Below are positions 17,394-26,081 of a stretch of DNA of 64,000 bases, piece by piece. Source of the DNA: RHKX01 sp046330415 (GTDB lineage: Bacteria; Actinomycetota; Thermoleophilia; Solirubrobacterales; 70-9). The stretch's first letter is position 1; every line of letters starts with the position of its first letter. The stretch is taken from positions 124,001-188,000 of the forward strand of contig JAXLSW010000008.1 in NCBI GenBank assembly GCA_046330415.1. Reading direction: 5' to 3'. The position numbers and the translations under genes are program-made. The notes under the pieces are model-generated. The model saw only the letters and a list, made by a program, of their open reading frames with translations. It was not told the origin of the DNA and did no database searches.

Positions 17394-18127
17394 CCCCCAC
17401 AGCCACCCTCGCGACCGCCCGCCGGGTTCTCTGGCAGATCCGCCGCGACCCGCGCACGATCGCGCTCCTGCTCGTCGTGCCGGCGGCGCTGCTGACCCTC
17501 CTCTACTTCGTCTTCGACGGCCAGGAGCAGGCCTTCCAGCAGATCGGTGCGCCCCTCTGCGGGCTCTTCCCCTTCATCATCATGTTCCTGATCACGTCGA
17601 TCGCGATGCTCCGCGAACGGACTACCGGGACCCTCGAACGGCTGATGACGCTGCCGCTCGGCAAGGCCGACATCCTGTTCGGCTACGGGATCGCCTTCGG
17701 ACTGCTGGCGGCGCTGCAGGCGGTCGTCGTCTGCGGGGTCGGCTTCGTCGCCCTCGGTCTCGACGCCCACCACGGCGCCTGGCTGGTCGCGCTGCTCGCG
17801 ATCGCGAACGCGGTGCTCGGGATGGCGTTGGGGCTGCTCGCCAGCGCCTTCGCGCAGACCGAGTTCCAGGCGGTCCAGTTCATGCCCGCCTTCATCCTTC
17901 CCCAGCTGCTTCTGTGTGGTCTGTTCGTCCCCCGCGACGACATGGCGAGCCTGCTCGACACGCTCTCCTACCTGATGCCGCTCACCTACGCCTACGACGC
18001 GCTCGCCCGCGTCACCAGCCCCGAGCCGCTGGGAAGCGACTTCACGATCGACGTCGTCGTCGTGGTCGGGATCACCGTGGCTGCGCTCGCGCTCGGGGCC
18101 GTCACGCTGCGCCGACGGACTCCCTGA
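17390..18127 (+). CDS. ABC-2 type transporter permease
   Basis: 245 residues from the TTG at 17390, which overlaps the ATPase TGA and is preceded directly by GGAGGGAAG. Six membrane segments are predicted. The ABC-2 region carries the typical RERTTGTLERLMTLPLGKADILFGY amphipathic motif (residues about 70-95) and the conserved LSYLMPLTYAYDAL loop before the last helix. Such half-transporter pairs export drugs, lipids or polysaccharide; the substrate is unknown. Confidence 0.9.
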   Translation: MTPTATLATARRVLWQIRRDPRTIALLLVVPAALLTLLYFVFDGQEQAFQQIGAPLCGLFPFIIMFLITSIAMLRERTTGTLERLMTLPLGKADILFGYGIAFGLLAALQAVVVCGVGFVALGLDAHHGAWLVALLAIANAVLGMALGLLASAFAQTEFQAVQFMPAFILPQLLLCGLFVPRDDMASLLDTLSYLMPLTYAYDALARVTSPEPLGSDFTIDVVVVVGITVAALALGAVTLRRRTP

Positions 18128-18145
18128 CCCGATCCGGCCGAGCGC

Positions 18146-18967
18146 TCAGGGCGCCGGTTCGAGCTCGACGACGTCGCCGACGCGAACGTCGAGGACCTCG
18201 CTGGCGTCGCCGCGGTTGACGGCCAGCGCGATGCTTCCGGAGGAGTCCTCGTAGAGCAGGAAGGCGCCGTCGGCCACGTCGTCGAAGGTCCTGGCGCGAG
18301 CGGCCGTGCGGCGGCGACTGCGGGAGCCGACCGAGACTCGCTGAGCCCCGGCGAGCGGGTGGCCGGAGATGTGCTCGGCGGTCAGGTCAAGCGAGACGTT
18401 CCCGAAGCCATCGATGCGGGTTGCATGAGCGAAGGCGCGGTTCTGCTGGATCTCCGGGAGCGAGAGCGGGGTGCGCTCCAGCGAGCCGGGGTCGATCGGC
18501 GTGCCGGCGTCGCTGAGGCTCGCGCCGAGCGCGAGGTGGGCGGCGACCGGCGCGAACAGGTCACGGCCGTGGAAGGTCGCCGATGCGCGCTCGAGCCCGA
18601 ATGGCGAGGCGCTGATGTCGACGACCTCGGCGGGGCCGCCGAGCGCGTCGAGGGCCGGTGGCAGCAGCCCGTTGTCGGGCGCGACGAAGAGGTGCCCGCT
18701 CTCGGCCGGGCGCACCGCGAGCGCGCGCCGGTGGCCGCCGACGCCGGGATCAACGACCGCGAGATGAACGGCCTCGGGCGAGTAGGGGACGGTCTCCGCC
18801 AGCACCGCGCCCGCCTCGCGGACGTCGTGGCGGGGGATGCCGTGGGTGATGTCGATGACCCGGACGTCGGGGGCGATGCGCGCGATGACGGCGCGGCAGA
18901 CGCCCGCGAAGTCGTCGGCGACCCCGTAGTCGGTCAGGAACGTGATCGGCAGGCCTCGGTCGCGCAT
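18146..18967 (-). CDS. SAM hydrolase / SAM-dependent halogenase family (DUF62) protein
   Basis: 273 residues. Family hallmarks: ITFLTDYGVADDFAGVCRAVI at the N-terminus with the adenosine-binding Asp, VIDITHGIPRHDVREA, VHLAVVDPGVGG, and FVAPDNGLL. The characterised bacterial members hydrolyse S-adenosylmethionine to adenosine and methionine; halogenase activity needs an insertion loop that I do not see. The ATG at 18967 is chosen because the family begins a few residues later. It lies 73 bp after the cobA/hemD stop on the same strand, so it may be the last gene of that operon, next to a SAM-using methyltransferase. Confidence 0.85.
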   Translation of the reverse strand: MRDRGLPITFLTDYGVADDFAGVCRAVIARIAPDVRVIDITHGIPRHDVREAGAVLAETVPYSPEAVHLAVVDPGVGGHRRALAVRPAESGHLFVAPDNGLLPPALDALGGPAEVVDISASPFGLERASATFHGRDLFAPVAAHLALGASLSDAGTPIDPGSLERTPLSLPEIQQNRAFAHATRIDGFGNVSLDLTAEHISGHPLAGAQRVSVGSRSRRRTAARARTFDDVADGAFLLYEDSSGSIALAVNRGDASEVLDVRVGDVVELEPAP

Positions 18968-19040
18968 CTGGCGCGATCGACTGTAGAGGCTCGGGATCGG
19001 CCCCGGACGGCGCGCAGCTGACTCCACCCGTCGTCGCGGG

Positions 19041-20597
19041 CTAGGAGGCCGCGTCGGCGAGCAGCGCCTCGAGCAGCCCGTCGGGGTCGTGGCGGGAGGC
19101 CTCGATGTCGGCGGGATGGCCGAGCTCGCTCAGCGTCGCGCTCGTCACCGGTCCGATCGAGACGAGGCGTGCCGAGGACGGCCACTCGCCGCCGACCGTC
19201 TCGTCGAAGTAGCGGACGGTCGAGGAGGACGTGAAGGTGACGTAATCGGCCTCCCGCGCCCGGGCGACCGCCGCCTCGTCTGAGTCGCCCCGCACGGTCT
19301 CATAGAGCGCCACGACATCCACATGCGCGCCGCGCTCCACAAGCGCCTCCGGGAGCACGTCGCGGGCCTCGGCAGCGCGGGCGATCAGCACTGGGCGCCC
19401 CTCGACGTCCACCTCCCGCAGCGACTCGACCAACGACTCCGCGATCGAGCGGGGGGGCACGATGTCGGCGATGACGCCGCGGGCACGCAGCGCCCGGGAC
19501 GTGCCCGGGCCGATCGCGGCAACCGTTGCGTTGGCGAGCGCCCGCGCGTCGAAGCCCCGCTCCGACATCGCCTCGAACAGGAGGTCGACACCGTTGGGGC
19601 TCGTCAGGCAGACCAGCGCATAGGTGTGCAGCCCCTCGACCATCGCGGCGACCTCGGGCGTGTCGATCCGTGGCTCGATCCGGATCGCGGGCAGCTCGAC
19701 GACCTCGGCGCCGAGCCCGCGCAGGGTCGACGCAAGCCCGCTCGCCTGCGCGCGGGCGCGGGTGACGACGACGCGGCGGTCGTGCAGCGGCCGGCGCTCG
19801 AGCCAGCCGATGGCCTCCCGGCGAGCCGCGACCGGGCCGAAGAGCAGGATCGCGGGCGCGCCGATGCCGGCCTCGGCGACGGCTTCGGGCAGCGTCGCGG
19901 TCGTCGCGACCACCGTGCGCTGGCCGGAATGCGTGCCGCGCTCGATCGCGGCCGCGGGGTCGCCGGCGGGGCGTCCCGCGGCGATCAGCCGCTCGCTGAT
20001 CCGCGGCAGGTTCTTGACCCCCATGTAGAGGACGAGCGTGCCGGGGAATGCCGCGAGAGCCGGCCAGTCGATCGCCGACTCCTCCTTGTCGGGGTCCTCG
20101 TGGCCGGTGACGAAGGCGACGGCGCTTGCGTCCTCGCGGTGCGTGACCGGGATGCCCGCGTAGGCGGGGGCGGCGATCCCGGCGGTCACGCCGGGCACCA
20201 CCTCGAACTCGACCCCGGCCTCGCGCAGCGTTTCCGCCTCCTCGCCGCCACGGCCGAAGACGAACGGGTCGCCGCCCTTCAGCCGCACCACGGAGCGGCC
20301 CTCGCGCGCGATCCGCACCAGTTCGGCCTCGGTGTCGGCCTGCTCCATCGCGACCTTCCCCGGCGCCTTGCCGACGTAGATCAGCTCGGCATCGGGACGG
20401 GCCCCGGCCAGCGCACCGGCGGGGATGAGGCGGTCGTGGAGGATCGCGTCGGCGGTTGCGATCAGCTCCAAGGACCGCGCGGTCATCAACCCGGGATCGC
20501 CCGGGCCGGCGCCGACGAGGTAGACGACACCGGCGCGGGCGCCGCCTCCGGACTCTGTCTGAGGCGCGTCGGTTGACCGGGACCGGGACGGGCTCAC
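19041..20597 (-). CDS. cobA-hemD: Bifunctional uroporphyrinogen-III C-methyltransferase / uroporphyrinogen-III synthase
   Basis: 518 residues. N-terminal SUMT domain (about 24-265): VGAGPGDPGLMT, LKGGDPFVFGRGGEEAE, PGVTAGIAAPAYAGIPVTHR and LYMGVKNL; it methylates uroporphyrinogen III to precorrin-2 with SAM. C-terminal HemD domain (about 270-518): VVVTRARAQASGLASTLRGLG, LTSPNGVDLLFEA, AIGPGTSRALRARG and FTSSSTVRYF; it closes hydroxymethylbilane to uroporphyrinogen III. The GTG start shares its TG with the hemC TGA (GTGA), with GAGGAG 8 nt upstream. This fusion is known in actinobacteria and firmicutes. It directs flux to both haem and sirohaem/cobalamin. Confidence 0.93.
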   Translation of the reverse strand: MSPSRSRSTDAPQTESGGGARAGVVYLVGAGPGDPGLMTARSLELIATADAILHDRLIPAGALAGARPDAELIYVGKAPGKVAMEQADTEAELVRIAREGRSVVRLKGGDPFVFGRGGEEAETLREAGVEFEVVPGVTAGIAAPAYAGIPVTHREDASAVAFVTGHEDPDKEESAIDWPALAAFPGTLVLYMGVKNLPRISERLIAAGRPAGDPAAAIERGTHSGQRTVVATTATLPEAVAEAGIGAPAILLFGPVAARREAIGWLERRPLHDRRVVVTRARAQASGLASTLRGLGAEVVELPAIRIEPRIDTPEVAAMVEGLHTYALVCLTSPNGVDLLFEAMSERGFDARALANATVAAIGPGTSRALRARGVIADIVPPRSIAESLVESLREVDVEGRPVLIARAAEARDVLPEALVERGAHVDVVALYETVRGDSDEAAVARAREADYVTFTSSSTVRYFDETVGGEWPSSARLVSIGPVTSATLSELGHPADIEASRHDPDGLLEALLADAAS

Positions 20598-21544
20598 GCG
20601 CTCCACTCCTCGGCGCGGGCGAGCAGGTCGAGCGCGCCCGCCTCCGCCATCGAGTCGACCAGCGCCTCCGCCAGCGCGACCGGTTGCTCGGGGTCGCCGA
20701 TGACCGAGTCGAGGACGTGGCTCGTGCCGTCGGGCAGGCCCGCGTACCCGCTCACCCGCAGGCCACCGCCGTCGGCGAAACGGGCGCAGATCCCGACCGG
20801 CGTGTGGCAGCTCGCCTCGAGGCCGCGGACGGCGGCGCGCTCGGCGGTGAGCTCGATCAGCGACGGCCCGTCGGTGAGCGCGATCGCGGGCGCGATGTGC
20901 TCGACACCCTCGATCCTGCCCTCGAGCGCAAGGGCGCCCTGTCCGGGCGCCGGCGTCAGCTCCTGGAGGGAGAAACGGAACGAGATCTCCTCGGAGCGAC
21001 CGATCCGCTCGAGCCCCGCGGCCGCGAGGACGATCCCGTCGACCTCGCCTCCGGCGAGCTTTCGCAACCTCGTGTCGACGTTGCCGCGCAGCTCCACGAT
21101 CTCGAGATCGGGCCGGAGCGCGAGGAGCTGCGAGCGGCGGCGCAGGCTCGCGGTGCCGACGCGAGCGCCTTCAGGAACCTCGGCAATCGACCCGCCGGGG
21201 CCGATCCAGGCGTCGGCCGGATCGAGGCGGGTGGGCACCCCGAGGATCGCGAGCCCGTCGGGCAGCTCGCCGGGAACGTCCTTGGCGCTGTGCACGGCGA
21301 GGTCGATCTCCCCGTCGAGCAGCGCCCGCTCGATCTCGCGGACGAACCGCGACTTGTCGTCGCCGTCCGCCGGTGCGGGCACACCGCCGCGCTCGTCGCC
21401 CGCCGTCCGGATCGGGACCAGCTCGGCCTCGACCGCGAGCGCGTCGGCGACCGCGTTCGCCTGGGCAAGCGCGAGCGCGCTGCCGCGGGTGCCGATCCGC
21501 AGCGGACCGGCCGGTTCGGGCCCGTCGGGACCGCCGGGGCTCAG
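20594..21544 (-). CDS. hemC: Porphobilinogen deaminase (hydroxymethylbilane synthase), CTG start
   Basis: 316 residues if translation begins at CTG 21544. It polymerises four porphobilinogens onto its dipyrromethane cofactor. Seen: LRIGTRGSALALAQANAV (15-32), KSRFVREIERALL, DLAVHSAKDVP, GTASLRRRSQLLALRPDL, LRGNVDTRLRKL, and cofactor Cys246 in LEASCHTPVGI. No ATG, GTG or TTG exists in frame between an upstream in-frame TGA (near 21635) and residue 55, past the essential first strand. The CTG overlaps the hemA stop as CTGA, exactly like the GTGA overlaps on both sides, and GAGGGG lies 8 nt upstream. A sequencing error is the alternative. Confidence 0.92.
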   Translation of the reverse strand: MSPGGPDGPEPAGPLRIGTRGSALALAQANAVADALAVEAELVPIRTAGDERGGVPAPADGDDKSRFVREIERALLDGEIDLAVHSAKDVPGELPDGLAILGVPTRLDPADAWIGPGGSIAEVPEGARVGTASLRRRSQLLALRPDLEIVELRGNVDTRLRKLAGGEVDGIVLAAAGLERIGRSEEISFRFSLQELTPAPGQGALALEGRIEGVEHIAPAIALTDGPSLIELTAERAAVRGLEASCHTPVGICARFADGGGLRVSGYAGLPDGTSHVLDSVIGDPEQPVALAEALVDSMAEAGALDLLARAEEWSA

Positions 21545-22881
21545 TCCCGGCGCCCCTCGGCCTCGCGCCGGGGCAGCGGGGTGACCCGGGCGCCCGCCCC
21601 CTCGGGCTCGGTGGCCGCGTCGAGGGCGAAGAGATCACGGAGGACCGCCACCTGCCGATAGGCGTCGGGCCGATCGGCACCGCGCTTGAGGCGCAGCGTC
21701 GGCTCGTGGAGGATCCTGCTCGCGATCGCGCGGGCCATCGCCTCGACCCGGTCCCGGTCCGCGTCGTCGAGCGCGGAGAACCGGTCCTCGTTCTCGGCGA
21801 GCACGCGGCGGACGATCTCGTCCGCGCTGGTCCGCAGCGCGGCGATCGTCGGCAGCACCTCCAGCGATCCGAGCCAGTCCTCGAAGCGCAGCACCTCGGC
21901 GCTGACGATCCGCTCCGCCCCTCGCGCCTCGGCCTCGCGCCCGCCCGCGTTGCGGTCGGCGATCGTCTGCACGTCGTCGACGTCGCGGACGACGACGCCC
22001 GTGACCTCGCGGCAGGCCGGGTCGACGTCCCGCGGCACCGCGAGGTCGACGAGCAGCAGCGGCCGCCCCTCGCGAGAGGCAGCGACCAGCTCCAGCTCGT
22101 CGCGCTCGACGATGTGGTGCGGCGAGTTGGTCGAGGAGACGACGATGTCGGCGCTCTGCAGCTGCGCGGGCAGGTCGTCGAAGCGCACCGCCTCACCGCC
22201 GAAGCGCTGGGCGAGGCCGATCGCCCGGTCGTAGCGACGGTTGGCGACGAAGACCGCGGCGACCCCGCGGGCGGCGAGCGCGCGAGCGGTCAGCTCCGCG
22301 GTCTCGCCGGCGCCGATCAGGAGCACCCGTCGCTCGGCGAGGTCGCCGAACGTCCGCGTGGCGAGCTCGACGGCGGCGGACGGGACGCTGATCCCACCCT
22401 CGCCGATCCGGGTCTCCCCGCGGACCCGCTTGCCGGCGGTGAGCGCGCCGCGGAAGAGGCGGTTGAGGATCGGGCCGGTGGCGCCCTCGACGAGCGCGAG
22501 CTCGTAGGCGCGCTTGACCTGGCCCTGGATCTCGGCCTCCCCGAGGATCATCGAGTCGAGCCCCGCGGCGACCTTGAAGAGATGGCGGGCGGCCTCGGCC
22601 CCGCCGAACGAGTAAAGGCTCTCGATGAGCTCGGTCGGGCGGATCCCGGCCTGGCGCGAGAGCGCTCCCAGCGCGGAGCTCTCGGCCGCGACGGGATCGC
22701 CGACCACGAGGTAGAGCTCGGTCCGGTTGCAGGTGGAGATCGCGGCGGCCTCGCTGACCTCCTCGGCTCCAAGCAGGTCGCTGAGCACGCCGGCGGCGCG
22801 ACCCTCGGTGAGGGCGAGCCGCTCGCGCAGCTCCAGCGGAGCGGTCTTGTGGGAGATCCCGAGCGCGAGCAGGTCGCTCAC
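21541..22881 (-). CDS. hemA: Glutamyl-tRNA reductase
   Basis: 446 residues. It reduces glutamyl-tRNA to glutamate-1-semialdehyde, the first step of C5 tetrapyrrole synthesis. Seen: LALGISHKTAPLELRERLAL (5-24), catalytic Cys51 in AISTCNRTELY, NRLFRGALTAGKRVRGET, the NADPH-binding LIGAGETAELTARAL, FVANRRYDRA and SSTNSPHHI. GTG 22881 overlaps the ccmD TGA (GTGA) with GGAGGAG 8 nt upstream. The C-terminal dimerisation helix region is present, followed by a short Arg-rich tail. hemL and hemB are not in this window. Confidence 0.95.
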   Translation of the reverse strand: MSDLLALGISHKTAPLELRERLALTEGRAAGVLSDLLGAEEVSEAAAISTCNRTELYLVVGDPVAAESSALGALSRQAGIRPTELIESLYSFGGAEAARHLFKVAAGLDSMILGEAEIQGQVKRAYELALVEGATGPILNRLFRGALTAGKRVRGETRIGEGGISVPSAAVELATRTFGDLAERRVLLIGAGETAELTARALAARGVAAVFVANRRYDRAIGLAQRFGGEAVRFDDLPAQLQSADIVVSSTNSPHHIVERDELELVAASREGRPLLLVDLAVPRDVDPACREVTGVVVRDVDDVQTIADRNAGGREAEARGAERIVSAEVLRFEDWLGSLEVLPTIAALRTSADEIVRRVLAENEDRFSALDDADRDRVEAMARAIASRILHEPTLRLKRGADRPDAYRQVAVLRDLFALDAATEPEGAGARVTPLPRREAEGRRD

Positions 22882-23126
22882 GGGACGGGCTCCTCCACCC
22901 GCTTCGGCTGCTCGGGCCGGTCTCGCTCCTCCCCCGGCGCCGCGGGATCGCGGCGTTCTGCGATCTCGGCGATCTCGTCGAGCTCGCGGGAGATCCGGCC
23001 GAGCTTGGCGGCCATGATCCCGATGTAGACGACGAGCAGCACGACGAAGACGACGTAGGCGGCGGCCACGTACTTGCCCGCTTCGTCGAGCGGCAGGGCG
23101 GGAGCGGCGGTGAGCAGGGCGTCCAT
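22878..23126 (-). CDS. ccmD: CcmD-like small haem exporter subunit
   Basis: 82 residues. One membrane helix (about 17-42, YVAAAYVVFVVLLVVYIGIM) then a charged cytoplasmic tail LGRISRELDEIAEIAERRD and Glu/Pro-rich end. CcmD homologues are small one-TM proteins with a charged tail that release holo-CcmE. The assignment rests mainly on its position between ccmC and hemA: its ATG overlaps the ccmC stop by one base. No ccmE, ccmF or ccmH is in the window. Confidence 0.7.
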   Translation of the reverse strand: MDALLTAAPALPLDEAGKYVAAAYVVFVVLLVVYIGIMAAKLGRISRELDEIAEIAERRDPAAPGEERDRPEQPKRVEEPVP

Positions 23127-23869
23127 CAGCTCGGGACGTTGGCGGTTCCGGGTGCGATCCGCGCTCCGACCCCGCCACCTGCACGGGCGGTGCCGTCGAG
23201 TGCGCGGCGCAGGCGCGAGAGCTGGGCGGAGGTGCGCTTGGCGGTCATCTCGAAGCAGACGAGGGTGAGCCACAGCGCCGCGATCCCGGCGAAGCAGACG
23301 AGGAAGCCGACCCACATGTCGCCGGGGAGGCCTCCGTCGGCAGTCGCGAAGGTACGCGGGTGGACGAGCGACTGCGCCATCCGCACGACCATGAAGTTGA
23401 GCGGGACGAAGGCGCCGGCGGTGATCGCGAAGACCGACGCGTAGCGCCCCTGCCGCTCGCGGTCGGGGATCGCGTAGCGCAGCGGGTAGTAGGTCGCGTA
23501 GAGCAGGAAGACGATCAGGAAGCTGACGAGCGTCGGCTCGTCCCAGACCCACCAGCGTCCCCACGAGGCCTTCGCCCAGATCGCGCCGGTGATCAGCACG
23601 GCGACGCCGAAGATGACCGACGTGTGGATCGAGACGTAGGCGCGCATGTCGTGGATCGGGTCGCCGGTGCGGAGGTGGCGGATCGCGTGGATCCCACCGA
23701 TCACGAACCCGCCGAGGGCGACGATCGCGAGCGGCACGTGCAGGTAGAAGATCTTCTGGATGAAGCCCTGATCGGCCTCGTTGGGGACCCAGAAGAACAC
23801 GAGCGCGAAGCCGACCCCGATCAGGGCGGCGGTGATGATCGCGAGTGTCCGCAGGCGGTTCGGGTTCAT
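23126..23869 (-). CDS. ccmC: Haem exporter protein CcmC (cytochrome c-type biogenesis)
   Basis: 247 residues, six membrane helices. It carries the haem-handling Trp-rich motif WGRWWVWDE and the two flanking conserved His regions, FYLHVP (about 41) and VHPRTF. It forms the haem-loading part of CcmABCD. The ATG at 23869 (MNPNRLRTL) is chosen; the open frame upstream overlaps ccmB and is not homologous. The last about 30 residues are a cytoplasmic Arg/Gly tail. Confidence 0.92.
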   Translation of the reverse strand: MNPNRLRTLAIITAALIGVGFALVFFWVPNEADQGFIQKIFYLHVPLAIVALGGFVIGGIHAIRHLRTGDPIHDMRAYVSIHTSVIFGVAVLITGAIWAKASWGRWWVWDEPTLVSFLIVFLLYATYYPLRYAIPDRERQGRYASVFAITAGAFVPLNFMVVRMAQSLVHPRTFATADGGLPGDMWVGFLVCFAGIAALWLTLVCFEMTAKRTSAQLSRLRRALDGTARAGGGVGARIAPGTANVPS

Positions 23870-23898
23870 CCGAATCGGTGGCTCCCGCTCAGTCCTCG

Positions 23899-24594
23899 TC
23901 AGTCCTCGAGGAGGAAATCGAACACGGCCCAGCCGATGAGCAGGAAGATCGCATCGTACAAGCCGAGAGCCGCCAGCCAGCTTGCGTACTTGTCGTAGAC
24001 GGGACCGCCCTCGAGCAGCAGCTTCTCGCCGGCGGCTGAGGCGGCGACCATCGGCGGCACCAGGAGCGGCAGCAGGATCAGCGGGCCGATCAGGTCCCGC
24101 GCCGTCGAGTTCGTCGCGATCGGGGAGATCAGCGCACCGGTGCACGCCAGCGCGCCGTTGAGAAGCAGCAGCACCGGCAGCATCGGCAGCAACCCGCTGC
24201 CGCTGCCGAGGAAGAAGAGCCAGAAGACGGGGACGGCGACGAGCTCGAGGATCGTCAGGTAGACGAGCAGCGCCAGCGCCTTGGCGAGGAAGAGAGCGGT
24301 GCCGTCGACCGGAGCGAGGCGAACGGCCTCGAAGCCACCCTGCTCCCGCTCGGCCACGAACAGCCGGTTGATCGCAAGCAGCGCGGCGAAGAGGATCGTC
24401 ACCAGCAGCACCCCGGTGGCGAGGCCACCGTCGAGCTGGGTGCGATCGAGGCCGAAACGGAAGATCACGTAGATCGTCGTCGAGAACAGGACCATCGCCG
24501 GGATCGACTGCAGGGTCCGGAGCTCGACGCGAAGGTCCTTGCCGAGGATCGTCGCCACGGCGCTCACGGTCGAGGGACCGTTGCCCGAGCTCAC
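23899..24594 (-). CDS. ccmB: Haem exporter permease CcmB
   Basis: 231 residues, six membrane helices. Typical features are ILGKDLRVELRTLQSIPAM at the N-terminus, NRLFVAEREQGGFEAVRLAPVD in the first cytoplasmic loop and ATNSTARDLIGPLILLPLLVP. It is the membrane partner of CcmA. The GTG start overlaps the ccmA stop (GTGA) with GGAGGG 7 nt upstream. Confidence 0.92.
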   Translation of the reverse strand: MSSGNGPSTVSAVATILGKDLRVELRTLQSIPAMVLFSTTIYVIFRFGLDRTQLDGGLATGVLLVTILFAALLAINRLFVAEREQGGFEAVRLAPVDGTALFLAKALALLVYLTILELVAVPVFWLFFLGSGSGLLPMLPVLLLLNGALACTGALISPIATNSTARDLIGPLILLPLLVPPMVAASAAGEKLLLEGGPVYDKYASWLAALGLYDAIFLLIGWAVFDFLLED

Positions 24595-25325
24595 GAGCCG
24601 GCCCTCCGCAGCGACTCCTCCGAGTAGATCGACCGCGCCCGCTCGGGATCGACTTCGGCGACCGGCGCTTCGAACGCGACCGCCCCCTCGCGGGTGAGCG
24701 CGAGCACGCGGTCGGCGCCGGCGAGCGCCGCGCCGACGTCGTGGGTGACGAGCACGCGCGTGCGGCCGGGGTGAGGGCCGAGGAGGGGTGCGACGACGTC
24801 GGCGCCCGCGGGGTCGAGGTTCGCGAGCGGCTCGTCGAGGATCAGGAGGTCGGGGTCGTGGAGGAGGGTGCGGCAGACGGCGAGCCGCTTGACCATCCCC
24901 GCCGACATCTCGCCGACGCGGGTGCTCGCGCGGTGGGCGAGGGAGACCCGGTCGAGAAGCTCGGCGATGCGGTCGGCGCCGTCGTCGGGCAGGCCGAAGA
25001 GGCGGGCGTGGAAGCGCAGGTTCTCGGCGGCGCCGAGGTCGCGATAGAGAAGCGCCGAGTGACCCAGGTAGCCGACGCGCCCGCGCAGCCTCCAGGCGGA
25101 GCCCGGCAGATCGGTCCCGAACACCGCGACCCCTCCGGCACTCGGTCGGAGCAGGGTCGCGAGGATTCGCAGCAGGGTGGACTTACCGGCGCCGTTGGGC
25201 CCGATGACCGCGAGCGTCCCCCCGGCTGGAAGCTCGAAGGTGAGATCGCGCAGGACCCAGCTCTCGCCGTAGGCCTGGCTCAGCGAGCTCGCCCGCAGCG
25301 CGGGCTCGGGGGCGGGTTCGGCCAC
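24591..25325 (-). CDS. ccmA: Cytochrome c biogenesis ABC ATPase CcmA
   Basis: 244 residues. Walker A GPNGAGKST (about 39-47), a signature region MSAGMVKRLAVCRTLL (degenerate for LSxGQ, as usual in CcmA), Walker B LLILDEPLANLDP and switch His in LVTHDVG. It drives haem handling by CcmBC and is the first gene of the ccm-hem operon. The GTG start has a TAGCCT element 7 nt upstream and no Shine-Dalgarno. Confidence 0.9.
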   Translation of the reverse strand: MAEPAPEPALRASSLSQAYGESWVLRDLTFELPAGGTLAVIGPNGAGKSTLLRILATLLRPSAGGVAVFGTDLPGSAWRLRGRVGYLGHSALLYRDLGAAENLRFHARLFGLPDDGADRIAELLDRVSLAHRASTRVGEMSAGMVKRLAVCRTLLHDPDLLILDEPLANLDPAGADVVAPLLGPHPGRTRVLVTHDVGAALAGADRVLALTREGAVAFEAPVAEVDPERARSIYSEESLRRAGS

Positions 25326-25332
25326 CCCCGGA

Positions 25333-25338
25333 AGGCTA
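25333..25338 (-). promoter_or_regulatory. -10-like element TAGCCT for the ccm-hem operon
   Basis: TAGCCT on the minus strand, 7 nt before the ccmA GTG at 25325. It lies in the 16-bp gap after the preceding gene, so the operon may start leaderless here or be read through from 25584. Confidence 0.5.
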
Positions 25339-25341
25339 GAG

Positions 25342-25584
25342 CTACAGCGGCAGCTTCGACCGGCCCTCGCGGCCCTTGGAAGCGCTCTTGTTGGTCGCCT
25401 TGCGCGATGACGAGAACGGCTTCTGCAGCCACTGGCCGAGCTTGCCCGGCGCCTTGCTCGCTCCCTGCTGCGGCACGCTGAGCGTCTTGTCCACGCCCTT
25501 CTGCGGCCAGATCGAGGTCTTCGGCAGCAGGAACGCCAGGATGGCCAGGATGATGCAGATGGCGATGATCCCCGCGATCAGCAT
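25342..25584 (-). CDS. Small single-TM protein, hypothetical
   Basis: 80 residues. An N-terminal membrane helix (2-22) ends at FLLPKTSIWPQ. The cytoplasmic part is basic and Ser/Lys-rich (SSRKATNKSASKGREGRSK). The start is certain: AGGAGGAG lies 7 nt before the ATG, the strongest ribosome site in this region. It is upstream of and close to ccmA, so a link to cytochrome maturation is possible but unproven. Confidence 0.65.
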   Translation of the reverse strand: MLIAGIIAICIILAILAFLLPKTSIWPQKGVDKTLSVPQQGASKAPGKLGQWLQKPFSSSRKATNKSASKGREGRSKLPL

Positions 25585-25683
25585 TGGCTTTCTCCTCCTC
25601 TTCGCGGTTCGGCCCCTCGGTCCTGAGACGATGCTCAGCAGCGATTGACCCTGGGCTTAGACGCCTGCCCCAAGATCGGCCGG

Positions 25684-26070
25684 GTGAAACGCCGGATCGC
25701 AGCCGCAGCGACCTCCGCCGCCCTCGCGGTGGCCGGCCCAGCCGCCGCCGCGAACACGCAGCGCAACGGCCAGTCGCGGAGCTCGAAGCCGCGGGTCACG
25801 CGCGTTGCGGCCGCCGAGAGCGCGCGCGCCCAGCAGGCGCTCTCGGTCTTGCAGCGCGAGGAGATGGCCGCGCACCGCCGTCGGCTCGCGAGCGCCCTCG
25901 CGGCCGAGATCCCCGCCTCCACCCCGACCGGCATCGAGCGCGCCCTCGCCGGCGGCGGGACCGACCCGGCGGCGACACTGGCCCGCTCGACCGGCCGCAG
26001 CGAGGCCGAGATCGACGAGGCGTTCGAGGCGATGGCCCGTCACGCCCGCGAGTCGCGGCTGCGGACCTAG
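25684..26070 (+). CDS. Small secreted protein, hypothetical
   Basis: 128 residues from the GTG at 25684. VKRRIAAAATSAALAVAGPAAA is a clear signal peptide. The mature part is Ala/Arg-rich and helical, with a region AESARAQQALSVLQREEM and an acidic end EAEIDEAFEAMARHA. No family recognised. A GTG at 25645 is in frame, but would bury the signal peptide. Confidence 0.55.
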   Translation: MKRRIAAAATSAALAVAGPAAAANTQRNGQSRSSKPRVTRVAAAESARAQQALSVLQREEMAAHRRRLASALAAEIPASTPTGIERALAGGGTDPAATLARSTGRSEAEIDEAFEAMARHARESRLRT

Positions 26071-26081
26071 CGAGCAGCCTC

